Source: Novosphingobium sp. UBA6272 (GTDB lineage: Bacteria; Pseudomonadota; Alphaproteobacteria; Sphingomonadales; Sphingomonadaceae). Taken from it: 64,000 nt of DNA. The stretch is taken from positions 1 through 64,000 of the forward strand of contig NZ_DJUW01000033.1 of NCBI RefSeq assembly GCF_002440635.1. Reading direction: 5' to 3'. Positions within the stretch are counted from its first letter, which is position 1, and each line of letters opens with the position of its first letter. Below are positions 43,976-53,164 of this stretch, piece after piece. The notes below the pieces were generated by a model that was given only the letters and a program-made list of their open reading frames with translations, was not told the DNA's origin and ran no database searches. A program made the position numbers and the translations under genes.

Positions 43976-45448
43976 ATGAACCTTACCCACCCCTTCCTTG
44001 ACGCAGACGGTGACAAGCTGCGCGAGGAGTGCGGCATTTTCGGCGTGATCGGCAGCAAGGAAGCCTCGGCCATGACCGCGCTTGGCCTCCACGCATTGCA
44101 GCATCGCGGCCAGGAAGCGGTTGGCATCGTCAGCTTCGACGGCAAGGAATTCTTCGCCCGCCGAGGCCTGGGCCACGTCGCCCAGGTTTTTTCAGCCAAT
44201 TCCCAGTTCGAGGAACTGCCGGGCGAGATGGCCTCGGGTCACGTCCGTTATTCGACCACCGGCGGCCAGGGCCTGCGCAATGTCCAGCCGCTTTACGCCG
44301 ATCTGGCGCGTGGCGGCTTTTCGGTGGCACACAACGGCAACATTTCCAACGCCATGGCGCTGAAGCGCGAACTGGTGGAGCGCGGCTCGATCTTCCAGTC
44401 GAGCAGCGATACAGAGGTCATCATCCACCTGATCGCAACCAGCCGTTTTCCCAAACTGCTTGACCGGTTTGTCGATGCGCTGCGGATGATCGAGGGCGCC
44501 TATTCGCTGATCTGCATGACTCCCAAGCGGATGATCGCCTGCCGCGATCCGCTGGGGATCCGTCCGCTGGTGATGGGCAAGATCGGCGATGCCACCGTTT
44601 TTGCCAGCGAAAGCGTGGCGCTCGACGTGGTCGGTGCCGAGGTGATCCGCGAAGTCGAGCCCGGCGAGATGATCGAAGTGCGCGCCGATGGCCGGGTATC
44701 CAGCCACCGCCCGTTCGGATCGCCCAGCCCGCGGCCTTGCATCTTCGAACACGTCTATTTCAGCCGTCCGGACACGGTGATGGGCGGCCAGTCGGTCTAT
44801 GAAGTGCGCAAGCGGATCGGCATGGAACTGGCCAAGGAATGTCCAGCCGACGCCGACCTGGTGATACCGGTGCCCGATAGCGGCGTGCCCGCGGCAATCG
44901 GTTATGCCCAGCAGAGCGGCATTCCCTTCGAGCTCGGGATCATCCGCTCCCACTATGTCGGGCGGACCTTCATCCAGCCGTCGGATGGCGCCCGCCATGC
45001 CGACGTCAAGCGCAAGCACAACGCCAACCGCGCGCTTGTTGCCGGCAAACGGATCGTGTTGATCGACGATTCGATCGTGCGCGGCACCACCTCGATGAAG
45101 ATCGTGCAGATGATGCGCGATGCCGGGGCCAAGGAGGTGCACTTCCGGGTCGCCAGCCCGCCGACCAGCCATTCGTGCTTCTATGGGGTCGATACGCCCG
45201 AGCGGCACAAGCTGCTCGCCGCGCGGATGGATATCCAGGAGATGACCAAGTTCATCGTCGCCGACAGCCTGGGCTTTGTCTCGATTGACGGGCTGTACCG
45301 CGCGGTTGGCGAGCCGAGCCGCAATGCCGCTTGCCCGCAGCACTGCGACGCCTGCTTCACCGGCGAATATCCGACCAGCCTGACCGACCTGGCTGAGCGT
45401 GAAACCGATACAGCACAATTGCCGCTGACGGTCGGCGAAGTAGTATGA
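43976..45448 (+). CDS. purF: Amidophosphoribosyltransferase
   Basis: A 490-residue enzyme that makes phosphoribosylamine from PRPP and glutamine, the first step of purine synthesis. The propeptide MNLTHPFLDADGDKLREE is removed to expose the catalytic Cys19 (CGIFGV). The glutaminase domain has HNGNISN and the PRPP loop is VLIDDSIVRGTTSMKI. The four iron-sulfur cysteines of the Bacillus-type enzyme appear in SHSCFYGVDTP and CPQHCDACFTGEYP. ATG 43976 is preferred as it gives the propeptide. It is coupled by ATGA overlap to the following SDR gene. Confidence 0.96.
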   Translation: MNLTHPFLDADGDKLREECGIFGVIGSKEASAMTALGLHALQHRGQEAVGIVSFDGKEFFARRGLGHVAQVFSANSQFEELPGEMASGHVRYSTTGGQGLRNVQPLYADLARGGFSVAHNGNISNAMALKRELVERGSIFQSSSDTEVIIHLIATSRFPKLLDRFVDALRMIEGAYSLICMTPKRMIACRDPLGIRPLVMGKIGDATVFASESVALDVVGAEVIREVEPGEMIEVRADGRVSSHRPFGSPSPRPCIFEHVYFSRPDTVMGGQSVYEVRKRIGMELAKECPADADLVIPVPDSGVPAAIGYAQQSGIPFELGIIRSHYVGRTFIQPSDGARHADVKRKHNANRALVAGKRIVLIDDSIVRGTTSMKIVQMMRDAGAKEVHFRVASPPTSHSCFYGVDTPERHKLLAARMDIQEMTKFIVADSLGFVSIDGLYRAVGEPSRNAACPQHCDACFTGEYPTSLTDLAERETDTAQLPLTVGEVV

Positions 45449-46158
45449 CCGACCTGACTGGCCAGATCGCGCTCGTAACGGGCGCGAGCCGCGGGATCGG
45501 TGCGGCGATTGCCGAAGCGCTGGCCGGGGCTGGAGCCCATGTCGTTCTGACCGGACGCGACACACGCCTGCTGGAAGCGGTTGAGGAGCGAATCTTCGAA
45601 GCCGGTGGCAGTGCAACGATCGCTCCGGTCGATCTGGCCGATGCCGATGGGATTGCGCGGCTGGCCAATGCCGTAGCCGAACGCTGGCACAAACTGGACA
45701 TCATGGTTCATAGCGCAGCGGTCCTGCCCGAGCTGATGGCCGCCAAGGATATCGATCAGGTCGGCTTTTCCAAAGCGCTGACCGTAAACGTTCTGGCCAC
45801 CCAGGCGCTGCTCGCCCGGTTCGACCCGCTGCTCAAGGCCAGCGACGATCCCCGGCTGGTTTACCTGACCACCAGCGTCGCCACTGCCCCGAGGGCCTTT
45901 TGGGGGGCCTATGCCGCCAGCAAGGCCGCGGCTGAGGTCCTGATTGAATGCCATGCCCAGGAAACCCGTAACATCAGCAAGTTACGGGTCGCAATTGTCG
46001 ATCCAGGGGCAACCCGCACAGCGATGCGGGCCAAGGCCTATCCGGGCGAAGATCCCAAGACCGTGAAAGCGCCCGAGGTCGTCGCCAACCGCGTGGTTGA
46101 TTTGCTTGGTGAACAGTTCGCCAGCCCGCACCGCGAACGGGTTAACCACGCATCGTAA
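45445..46158 (+). CDS. SDR family NAD(P)-dependent oxidoreductase
   Basis: A 237-residue classical short-chain dehydrogenase. The nucleotide-binding TGASRGIGAAIAEAL lies at residues 12-26, followed by a conserved HSAAVL in place of NNAG and the catalytic YAASKAAAEVL at about 153-163. YcIK-like wording suggests a generic reductase; the substrate is unknown. Its ATG overlaps the purF stop, an arrangement that gives coupling but no obvious functional link. A terminator was not seen before the PilZ gene 84 bp on. Confidence 0.85.
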   Translation: MTDLTGQIALVTGASRGIGAAIAEALAGAGAHVVLTGRDTRLLEAVEERIFEAGGSATIAPVDLADADGIARLANAVAERWHKLDIMVHSAAVLPELMAAKDIDQVGFSKALTVNVLATQALLARFDPLLKASDDPRLVYLTTSVATAPRAFWGAYAASKAAAEVLIECHAQETRNISKLRVAIVDPGATRTAMRAKAYPGEDPKTVKAPEVVANRVVDLLGEQFASPHRERVNHAS

Positions 46159-46242
46159 AGTGCGGGCAACCGCGCTGCTCCATATTCGGCAAAGCTTACC
46201 GCAAAACCCCGCGCTAAGCCTGTCACACAAGGGGCGTTTAAA

Positions 46243-46602
46243 ATGGCCGAAAACCTGCTGATCCAAAGGGATTCCTATTTCACAGCCGCGCAAGAGGACC
46301 GCAGCGCGCCGCGCACGCGGATTACCATTCCCGCGATGATGCGGGTATCGGGCGGCCGCGGCTTTCAAACCGTGGTCCACGACCTTTCTCTGAGCGGCTT
46401 TTGCGCCGCGGCGGTCAACCGGGTTCACCCCGGCACCGTCTGCTGGCTGACCTTGCCGGGGATCGAAGCCCTGCAGGCCGAAGTGGTCTGGTGGGACAAC
46501 AGCCTGACCGGCTGTGCCTTCGAGAAGCTGCTCTCGCCTATCGTTCACGACAACATCCTGACCCGCTGGCGCGCCGACGCTCCGTTCAGACCGCTGGCCT
46601 GA
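46243..46602 (+). CDS. PilZ domain protein (c-di-GMP receptor candidate)
   Basis: A 119-residue single-domain PilZ protein. Both c-di-GMP contact motifs are present: RxxxR in RSAPR (about residues 20-24) and DLSLSGF in the D/N-x-S-x-x-G position. The beta-barrel strands follow (VCWLTLPGIEALQAEVVWWDN, GCAFEKLLSPIVHDNILTRW). It should bind the second messenger and act on a partner protein; the partner is not evident. A second PilZ gene is 1.4 kb away, with the CFA-synthase-like gene between them. Confidence 0.9.
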   Translation: MAENLLIQRDSYFTAAQEDRSAPRTRITIPAMMRVSGGRGFQTVVHDLSLSGFCAAAVNRVHPGTVCWLTLPGIEALQAEVVWWDNSLTGCAFEKLLSPIVHDNILTRWRADAPFRPLA

Positions 46603-46622
46603 CGGACCGGGCCAGGCCGGAA

Positions 46623-46702
46623 CTCCTGCCCGGGCGCGCGGTTCGCAAAACTCCGTGTGTCCCTACCCCCCATAGCACGGCAGATCCGTGCCCGGGCAGG
46701 AG
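46623..46702. repeat. Nested inverted repeat between convergent genes
   Basis: CTCCTGCCCGGGC (46623-46635) and its perfect complement (46690-46702) are 13-bp arms around 54 bases. Inside lies a second hairpin, GCACGG-CAGAT-CCGTGC (46675-46691), which shares its end with the right arm, so the two structures are alternatives. It lies between the stop codons of the PilZ gene and the CFA-synthase-like gene and could end transcription from both sides, though T-runs are lacking. Confidence 0.7.
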
Positions 46703-46707
46703 CCAAG

Positions 46708-47952
46708 TCAAAGCGGCCGGGTTAGCGTAACCTGCCGGACATCGATTCCGCCGCCGCGGAATCCGCCTTCGCAATACATCAGGTAGAACCGCCAGAGCCG
46801 GACGAAACGATCGTCGAACCCAGCCGGCAAGCGCCCCTCTGCCGCCGCATGCTCAAACGCCCCGCGCCAGAGCCGAAGCGTTTCAGCATAGTCGATCCCG
46901 AAGCAGGCCTGATCCTCCCAGCCCAGCCCGCGCTCTGCCGCCAGCTTGCGAAATGCTGCCTCGCTGACCAGCATGCCGCCCGGGAAAACATAGGCCTGGA
47001 TGAAATCGGCGCTGGCGGCATAGGCCGGGAACAGCTCGTCGCGGATCGTGATGTACTGGATTGCCGCGCGACCGCCCGGTTTCAGGCAGCAGGCCAAGCA
47101 ATCGAAAAAGTCGGGCCAATAGGCCTGCCCCACCGCCTCGACCATTTCGACACTGACGATTGCATCGAATTGCCCGGTGACATCGCGGTAGTCCTGATTG
47201 CGAAAGTCGATGGCCGCGGCGCGGTGCGCGCGGGCATAGGCCAGTTGCTCGTCCGACAGGCTGATCGCGGTCACCGCCATGCCGGCATCGTGGCAACGCT
47301 GTGCCAGCGCGCCCCAGCCGCAGCCGATCTCAAGCACCGAAGCGGACCCGGCAATCCGCTCGACAATCGTATCGAGCTTGCACTGCTGGGCGACAGCCAG
47401 GTCCCGCCCCGCCCCGTCGAACCGCGCGCTTGAATAGACCAGTTCGGGATCGAGCCAGGCCGAATAGAAATCATTGCCGAGGTCGTAATGGGCGTGGATG
47501 TTTCGGCGCGCGCCCGCGCGGCTGTTGCGGCGCAGAACGTTGAGCAGGCGGCCGAGCCAGCGCCAGGGCCCATGTGCCCGTCCGGTATCGCCCAGCGCAT
47601 CGGCATTGGCGACGAACAGCGCCAGCAGTTGTACGGGATCGGGACTGGCCCAGTCGCCCGCTTCCCAGCCCTGATAGGCGCCGATCGAACCCGCCGTCGC
47701 CATGCGCAGCAGCGCGCGCCAGCTGCGCAGATCGACCACAGCTTCGAAACCGGGAGACCGTCCGCCCAGGGTGCGACGTGATCCATCGGGCAAGGTTACG
47801 CGGATGCTACCGCTTTCCAGCCCGCGGTCGATCCGGTCCAGCAAGGGTTCGGCCCGGCCCGCGATCAGCCGCGCCAGCCAGGTCGGGCCGCTGCGCAATA
47901 CGCGCGCGCCTTCGATCAGGTCGTGACCGCGATCAGGATGGAGGCTTGCCAT
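46708..47952 (-). CDS. CFA synthase family SAM-dependent methyltransferase
   Basis: A 414-residue relative of cyclopropane fatty acid synthase, divergent from the copy at 13066. SAM motif VLEIGCGWGALAQRC, HAHYDLGNDFYSAWLDPELVYSSA before it, VSVEMVEAVGQAYWPDFF, and a C-terminal RFYLMYCEGGFRGGGIDV are the family blocks. Several such paralogues in proteobacteria act on other lipids (for example in furan or methylated fatty acid paths), so the product is uncertain. The ATG at 47952 is chosen over 48015, which would add 21 residues with no homology. It stands between the two PilZ genes, convergent with the first and transcribed in the same direction as the second. Confidence 0.88.
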   Translation of the reverse strand: MASLHPDRGHDLIEGARVLRSGPTWLARLIAGRAEPLLDRIDRGLESGSIRVTLPDGSRRTLGGRSPGFEAVVDLRSWRALLRMATAGSIGAYQGWEAGDWASPDPVQLLALFVANADALGDTGRAHGPWRWLGRLLNVLRRNSRAGARRNIHAHYDLGNDFYSAWLDPELVYSSARFDGAGRDLAVAQQCKLDTIVERIAGSASVLEIGCGWGALAQRCHDAGMAVTAISLSDEQLAYARAHRAAAIDFRNQDYRDVTGQFDAIVSVEMVEAVGQAYWPDFFDCLACCLKPGGRAAIQYITIRDELFPAYAASADFIQAYVFPGGMLVSEAAFRKLAAERGLGWEDQACFGIDYAETLRLWRGAFEHAAAEGRLPAGFDDRFVRLWRFYLMYCEGGFRGGGIDVRQVTLTRPL

Positions 47953-47998
47953 GGCCGGGTTATGTCGCGGCGCGCGCCCGACGGCAACGCTGCGCGGC

Positions 47999-48307
47999 TC
48001 AATGGCGGTTGGCAATCACCGATTCAAGGATGACCGGATTGAGCGGGCGGATGAATTCGCAACCAAATTCGAAGTTCGCCACCCAGGCGACCCTCGCCTC
48101 GATCGATTCCATACCCGGCAGTTTGATGTAGAAACGATCATCGACATGGACCAGGAACACGCCTTCGATCCTTGCGCCGAATTCGGAAATGTCCCGCACT
48201 TTGACGTTCGCCCGGCGAGTGCCGGCGCGGAATTGCACTTCAGCTGCCCAGAACCGCCGTTCGGTCCTGCGCCCACCTGTCGTCTTGAATGCCGGCTCAT
48301 TTGCCAT
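47999..48307 (-). CDS. PilZ domain protein
   Basis: A 102-residue PilZ protein. The N-terminal GGRRTERRFW contains an RxxxR motif, and RDISEFGARIEG provides the D-x-S-x-x-G motif; the rest (FYIKLPGMESIEARVAWV, CEFIRPLN) fits the barrel. ATG 48307 gives the normal PilZ N-terminus; the longer frame to 48340 is possible but not needed. It ends 46 bp before the CFA-synthase-like gene on the same strand, so the two may be cotranscribed and functionally connected through c-di-GMP. Confidence 0.87.
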   Translation of the reverse strand: MANEPAFKTTGGRRTERRFWAAEVQFRAGTRRANVKVRDISEFGARIEGVFLVHVDDRFYIKLPGMESIEARVAWVANFEFGCEFIRPLNPVILESVIANRH

Positions 48308-48416
48308 GTTCAAACCGTTGCAACCTGTTTTTGCGCCCAACTGTAATGTGGCAAATCAGGGTAAACGGCCAGTTAATGAAGAAATGTCCGGCATATTAGT
48401 CGCTTAAGCGAAAAGA

Positions 48417-48443
48417 GGCGCGGGAATGCTTGATTCCCGCGCC
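48417..48443 (-). terminator. Intrinsic terminator after the TonB receptor gene
   Basis: ATTCCCGCGCC and its perfect complement GGCGCGGGAAT (48417-48427, 48433-48443) form an 11-bp stem with a five-base loop 31 bases past the TonB receptor stop. On the minus strand it is followed by TCTTTTCGCTT, a T-rich tail. Confidence 0.85.
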
Positions 48444-48473
48444 ACTGTTTCGGCGATTTTCCCGGATCCGGGA

Positions 48474-51400
48474 TCAGAACTTGGCCTCGACCGCCACCGT
48501 AACCGAGCGGCCACGCGGATCGGCAACCCGCGGTTCCCAGCTGCTGCCAGCCCCGGTGTTGCTGTCATAGGTGATCGCGAAGGGCGGATCGGTGTTGAAC
48601 ACGTTCTTGACGCCAAGCGTCAGCTGCAGGCGATCGTCGATCTTCTGCGAAACGGTCATGTTGTAGATCATGTACGGCTTGACGCGGGGATTGAATTCGG
48701 GCCGCGCGGCCGAGCCCGGCAGGGCCTGGTTGGCATAGCCGCCGCGATAAATCTGCGAGAATGTCAGCCCGAAATCACCCTTGGTATAGCTGATCCAGGC
48801 ATTGTGCTTCCACTTCAGCCCCAGGTCTCCGGCAAAGGAGAACACGCCTAAGAGGTTGCTGTAGTTGAGGTTGGGAAGCAGCTTTTCCTTCTTCTCGATC
48901 AGCAGCGTTCCATCGAAGCCCATCGAGACGGTGCCGCCCAGGCCATCGATTGCGCCGCGCGCGCTGAAATCGATGCCGCGGGTCCGGCGCGAGCCGAAGT
49001 TGCCGGTGCGCAGGTCAACCAGGGTGATGATCCCGCCGGTCCGCACGATCCGTTCCGGGAAGGCCTGGTAGTTGGCCAGCAGCTGCGGAATGGTGATCGA
49101 ACCGATCACGTCATCCACCGCAATTGACCAGTAATCGGCCGAGAAGCTCACCCGGTTCATCGGCCGCAGCACGATCCCGACGGTGTACTGCTTGGAAGTT
49201 TCCGGCCCGAGGTTGAGGTTGCCGCCCGAAAGCGAATCCGGGTTGATCTGGGCGCAGCCAGGGGTGACGTTGACCACGCCGCCGGCCGGGCAGGTGCTCG
49301 GATCGGTCAGGGTGTTGCCCGGGTTTGGCGACTGAGTAACGCCGTTGTTGATCTGGTTGAAGCTCGGCACGCGGAAGCCGGTGCTGTAGGATCCGCGCAG
49401 CATGATGAAGTCCATCGGCTGGAATTTGGCGGTGAACTTGGGGTTCACCGTTGATCCGAACCCGGTGTAATCGTCAACCCGCACAGCGCCGCTGATTTCG
49501 AGCATGTCGAAGATCGGCAACAGGACTTCGGCATAGGCTGCCTTCACATCGCGCGAGACTTCGGTCAGTGCGTTGACGTTGTCGAAGGCGACGTTGAAGA
49601 TGTCGGGCGAGGTGATTGCACCGGCCGACGAACCGTCGAAGCTGTAGGATTCCTTGCGGTAGTCGACGCCCAAGGCCAACTGTGCCCGGCCGCCCGGCAG
49701 ATCGAACAGGCTGCCCGAAACCGAGAAGTCGAACTGGCGGACCTTGTACTTCCCGCCATAGAGCTTGACCCCGCGGGCCGAAACGGCATTGAGCGCCGCC
49801 ATGGCTTCGGGGGTCTGCACGACCGAGAAGGGATTGATGATCCCGCTGTTGAACAGGCCGACGATACCCGGAGCGGTAGCACCCGGCGCGGTCGGTGCGC
49901 GCGGATCGGCGCGGCCGGTTGCTGCGCCCGCTACGCCCGAGGCGCTGGCCTGCGCCGTCGAGGTGAACACGCCGCGATAGTGATAGCCTGAGCCGAGCTC
50001 CGACGTCGCCTTGCTCTGCGCATAGGAGGCACCGGCGCGGTATTCCCAATCGGCAAACAGCGGGCCTTCCAGCCCGACTGCGGCACGCAGGGTCTTGGTA
50101 TTGGTGGTATATTCGCGCGGTCCGCAGGCGATGCAGCGGAACCGGAAGGCGATCGGCATGCCATAGCGCCCGGTCGCGTCGACGGTGCGATCCCCGACCG
50201 CGCCTAGCGCGGGCAGCGCCGCCGCCAACTGGTCATAGACCGAGTTGTAGGTTGCGGCAGTGAGAGAATTGAGCGGATAGGCGATCGGCAGCGACGTGTT
50301 GTTAGCCGAATACTGATTGTGCGAGAAAATCTTGTGCGAGGTCGCATCCGATCCGGTCACTTCCGCATAGACCTGATGCCCGCCGCCCAGGTTGGCAGTG
50401 GCGCGGCCATAATAGGTCAGGGTCTTGAGCGGCTGCTGGAGCGTCGCGGCGCGGCCCGTATCCCAGGCGCAGGCCAGGGCTGCGGTCGGGTTGGACCACA
50501 GCACCGCATCATAGGCCATGCCGCCGTCCATCGTTTCGCAGCCAGCTCCGCCCGGCAGGTCAAGGATGTTGACCCCGCCGCTAGCCGGGGTTGTGGTACC
50601 GGGGATGAAGAAGCCCGGATTGGCCGAAAGCGATCCAACCGTTGTTCCGCCCAGCAGCGTCCCACCCTGGGTAATGCCCACCAAAGCTGCGGTCGGGTTG
50701 ATCGGGAAGGCCGTTGCAACCGGAGTACCACGGGTATCGATCGAAAGACCCCGGTTAGGCTGGTTACCGTTGACGAAATCGCGGTCCTTGCCGAACAGGA
50801 TTCCGTTGGTGGAATAGCTGACCGAGCCCATCACGTTAAAGCCCTGCTCGTCCAGCTTGCCCCAACCGGCGGTGCCCGAAACCCGATAGATCGTCGCGTC
50901 GCCTTCCTGGGTGAAATCGGTGAAGCCGTTGAGCGTCAGGCCGGTGAAGTCCTTCTTGGTGATGAAGTTGATCACCCCGCCGATCGCGTCGGTTCCATAG
51001 ATGGCCGACGCTCCGTCCTTCAGCACTTCGACCCGTTCGATCGCGGCGAAGGGGATTTGGTTGACGTCAACCGCCGAGCCCTGAAGCCCGTGCGCGGCGA
51101 CGCGGCGACCGTTGAGCAGGACCAGGGTGGAAGCGCTGCCCTGCCCGCGCAGGTTCGCGGCGGAAAGCCCGTTGGTGCCGCGCTGCGCGCCCGACACAAC
51201 GTCGGAGTTCGAAGCGAGATTGTCTGCGCCGTTGCCGTTGGCGGCAAGGAAGGAGATCATCTGCTCCGGGCTGGAAATTCCCTCGCGGCCGAGATCGGCC
51301 GGGACGAGGATTTCAAGCGGAAGCGCGCTCTTGCTAGGATCCTGCTTGATCCGCGAACCGGTGACAACGATTAGCCCCGTGTCTTCCGCCTCAGCCTTGT

Positions 51401-51503
51401 TGGGTGAGGAGATGTCGGAGTCCTGCGCGAGCGCCGGAGCGGCAAAGGCACCCAACGAAACGCCGCAAGCCAGAACTGACCGGATGATGCTCCGTGAAAT
51501 CAT
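48474..51503 (-). CDS. TonB-dependent receptor
   Basis: A 1009-residue outer-membrane receptor. The signal peptide ends at APALAQ. The plug domain spans about residues 45-190 (TGSRIKQDPSKSALPLEIL, RGQGSASTLVLLNGRRVAAHG, VEVLKDGASAIYGTDAIGGVINFIT), and the rest is a large beta-barrel ending in VAVEAKF, with the usual terminal Phe. A TonB box is probably within GLIVVTGS. The ligand (siderophore, glycan or other) cannot be told; the RxxG-rich plug is of the type found in the many sphingomonad receptors. It is monocistronic with its own terminator. Confidence 0.93.
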   Translation of the reverse strand: MISRSIIRSVLACGVSLGAFAAPALAQDSDISSPNKAEAEDTGLIVVTGSRIKQDPSKSALPLEILVPADLGREGISSPEQMISFLAANGNGADNLASNSDVVSGAQRGTNGLSAANLRGQGSASTLVLLNGRRVAAHGLQGSAVDVNQIPFAAIERVEVLKDGASAIYGTDAIGGVINFITKKDFTGLTLNGFTDFTQEGDATIYRVSGTAGWGKLDEQGFNVMGSVSYSTNGILFGKDRDFVNGNQPNRGLSIDTRGTPVATAFPINPTAALVGITQGGTLLGGTTVGSLSANPGFFIPGTTTPASGGVNILDLPGGAGCETMDGGMAYDAVLWSNPTAALACAWDTGRAATLQQPLKTLTYYGRATANLGGGHQVYAEVTGSDATSHKIFSHNQYSANNTSLPIAYPLNSLTAATYNSVYDQLAAALPALGAVGDRTVDATGRYGMPIAFRFRCIACGPREYTTNTKTLRAAVGLEGPLFADWEYRAGASYAQSKATSELGSGYHYRGVFTSTAQASASGVAGAATGRADPRAPTAPGATAPGIVGLFNSGIINPFSVVQTPEAMAALNAVSARGVKLYGGKYKVRQFDFSVSGSLFDLPGGRAQLALGVDYRKESYSFDGSSAGAITSPDIFNVAFDNVNALTEVSRDVKAAYAEVLLPIFDMLEISGAVRVDDYTGFGSTVNPKFTAKFQPMDFIMLRGSYSTGFRVPSFNQINNGVTQSPNPGNTLTDPSTCPAGGVVNVTPGCAQINPDSLSGGNLNLGPETSKQYTVGIVLRPMNRVSFSADYWSIAVDDVIGSITIPQLLANYQAFPERIVRTGGIITLVDLRTGNFGSRRTRGIDFSARGAIDGLGGTVSMGFDGTLLIEKKEKLLPNLNYSNLLGVFSFAGDLGLKWKHNAWISYTKGDFGLTFSQIYRGGYANQALPGSAARPEFNPRVKPYMIYNMTVSQKIDDRLQLTLGVKNVFNTDPPFAITYDSNTGAGSSWEPRVADPRGRSVTVAVEAKF

Positions 51504-51620
51504 CGTAACCCCCTATCCAAACGCCAAAGTGCAATGGCGGCAGACTATCAAAGCAAACCGCAGTCGCCAGTGCCTAGATAGCGTTCGGTTCGCTTTCGCT
51601 ATCGATTGTCGGGGATTGCG

Positions 51621-51633
51621 GCAACATTGTTGC
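51621..51633. promoter_or_regulatory. 13-bp palindrome upstream of the TonB receptor gene
   Basis: GCAACATTGTTGC (51621-51633) is a perfect palindrome about a central T, some 120 bases before the receptor ATG. It has the form of a dimeric repressor operator. It is a single occurrence in this window, so a role in receptor control is only a possibility. Confidence 0.25.
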
Positions 51634-51663
51634 AGCCGCGCCACACGGCCATGTCGCAATTGT

Positions 51664-53142
51664 TCAATTACCTGCAGCGACCGCCAACAGCACGGCTTCC
51701 ATCGCCGGCAAGGCGCTCGCGCCATCGGGTACATCGTTGGCGAAGAAGGCGAAGCTGAAGCGCCGCCCCCTGGCGGTCCGAAACGTACCCGACAAGGCAT
51801 TGGTGGCGTTAAGCGTGCCGGTCTTTGCGGTCAGATTGCCTTCCAATGGCGTGCCGATGAAGCGCCGCTTCAGCGTCCCGTCACGCCCGGCAACCGGCAG
51901 CGAAGCGTGCCAGACCGAACCCCATGGCTGGCCATCGATCCAGCGCAACAGCGCGATCATCGCGCGGGGGGAAACGCGATTATAGGTCGACATGCCCGAA
52001 CCGTCGGAGAAGTCGTATCCGGCGCGGGGAATGCCGGCTTTTTCGAACAGGCCGTTCATGGCCTTCCCGGCCCATTGCTCGGACCCGGTTCCTTCCCGAT
52101 CGCCCAGCCGCCGAAACAGCACCTGCGCGTGCAGGTTTTGGCTGACCTGATTGATCACCACCACGTCCTCGGCCAACGGCGGCGGGATGAGGCGGGCCAG
52201 GGGCGCCATGCCTGGCATTGTCAGCGGGGCCATTCCTTCCTGCGGACGGACCATATCGCGCAATTGCAGTGGCCGGTGAACCGCCCGCACTTTGCCGGTC
52301 ACCTTGACCCCGCGTCGTTCCAACATACCTTTGAAGACAAAGGCCGCATAGTGCGCTGGATCGTCGATCCCGATCCGTTCGGTCCAGGGCTTCGCTCCCA
52401 GTCCGATGGTTCCGAACAGCCGCAATTCGCTGCCATTGACCGCCCGATCGAGGAACAGCTCGGTCTTGCGACCCACTGGGCCCGTTGCCGCTTCATTGCG
52501 CAACGTGAAATAGGCGGGAATGGTCACCACAGGCGGCTGTCCCGCAGCGCCAGGGGTCACTACGATCCGCAATTCGTTGTCATCAAGGTTGAGCGAGGAA
52601 GTGGCCGTGCCGGAATCAGTGCCGATATTGTTCCAGCTCATTCCCGGAACCCAGCGCTGGTCGGGCCAGAAGGTGTCGTCACCGACGACATCGTGGACCT
52701 TGCGGGTCTTCGCTGCCACGGCATCGGCCAGTTCGGCGAGGCAATTGGCCTTGCAGTCCGCCGCGCTCGACATCCGGGCGTCGCCGCGCCCGCGCAGCAC
52801 CACATTGGGGCCGCCCTTGCCCGGAACCAGCGCGACCTCGGTCCCGCCAACGGAATCCGGCTGATCCATCCCCGGCAGCAGCGCATAGGCCGCCGCCGTG
52901 GTGAACATCTTGGTATTGGATGCAGGGATGAAGCGCTGGTCGGGGTTGACCGAAACCACCACCTTGCCCGCCTCGTCCACGACCAGCAGCCCGAAGCGGG
53001 TGCCTTGCGGCGCGGCAGCCAGCGTGGATTCGACCTGCTGCTGCATCGTCTTGGCCGGAACCGCCTGCACGGCGGCTGGCGCATCGGCCAGCGCCGGAGC
53101 GGACAGTGCAAAAAGGGCGAGCGGGATCAGCGGTCTGAACAT
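51664..53142 (-). CDS. dacB: D-alanyl-D-alanine carboxypeptidase/endopeptidase (PBP4)
   Basis: A 492-residue periplasmic penicillin-binding protein of the S13 family. The signal peptide ends at PALADA. The three active-site motifs are present: SNTK (Ser75, Lys78), the SDGSGMS block and AKTGTLNATNALSG. It trims cross-links in peptidoglycan. The start ATG 53142 is used: it opens the signal peptide, whereas the longer frame lies across the nitrilase gene. It follows the nitrilase gene by 22 bp and is probably transcribed with it. Confidence 0.93.
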   Translation of the reverse strand: MFRPLIPLALFALSAPALADAPAAVQAVPAKTMQQQVESTLAAAPQGTRFGLLVVDEAGKVVVSVNPDQRFIPASNTKMFTTAAAYALLPGMDQPDSVGGTEVALVPGKGGPNVVLRGRGDARMSSAADCKANCLAELADAVAAKTRKVHDVVGDDTFWPDQRWVPGMSWNNIGTDSGTATSSLNLDDNELRIVVTPGAAGQPPVVTIPAYFTLRNEAATGPVGRKTELFLDRAVNGSELRLFGTIGLGAKPWTERIGIDDPAHYAAFVFKGMLERRGVKVTGKVRAVHRPLQLRDMVRPQEGMAPLTMPGMAPLARLIPPPLAEDVVVINQVSQNLHAQVLFRRLGDREGTGSEQWAGKAMNGLFEKAGIPRAGYDFSDGSGMSTYNRVSPRAMIALLRWIDGQPWGSVWHASLPVAGRDGTLKRRFIGTPLEGNLTAKTGTLNATNALSGTFRTARGRRFSFAFFANDVPDGASALPAMEAVLLAVAAGN

Positions 53143-53164
53143 CGTGGCCAGACTGCCCTGCCCT

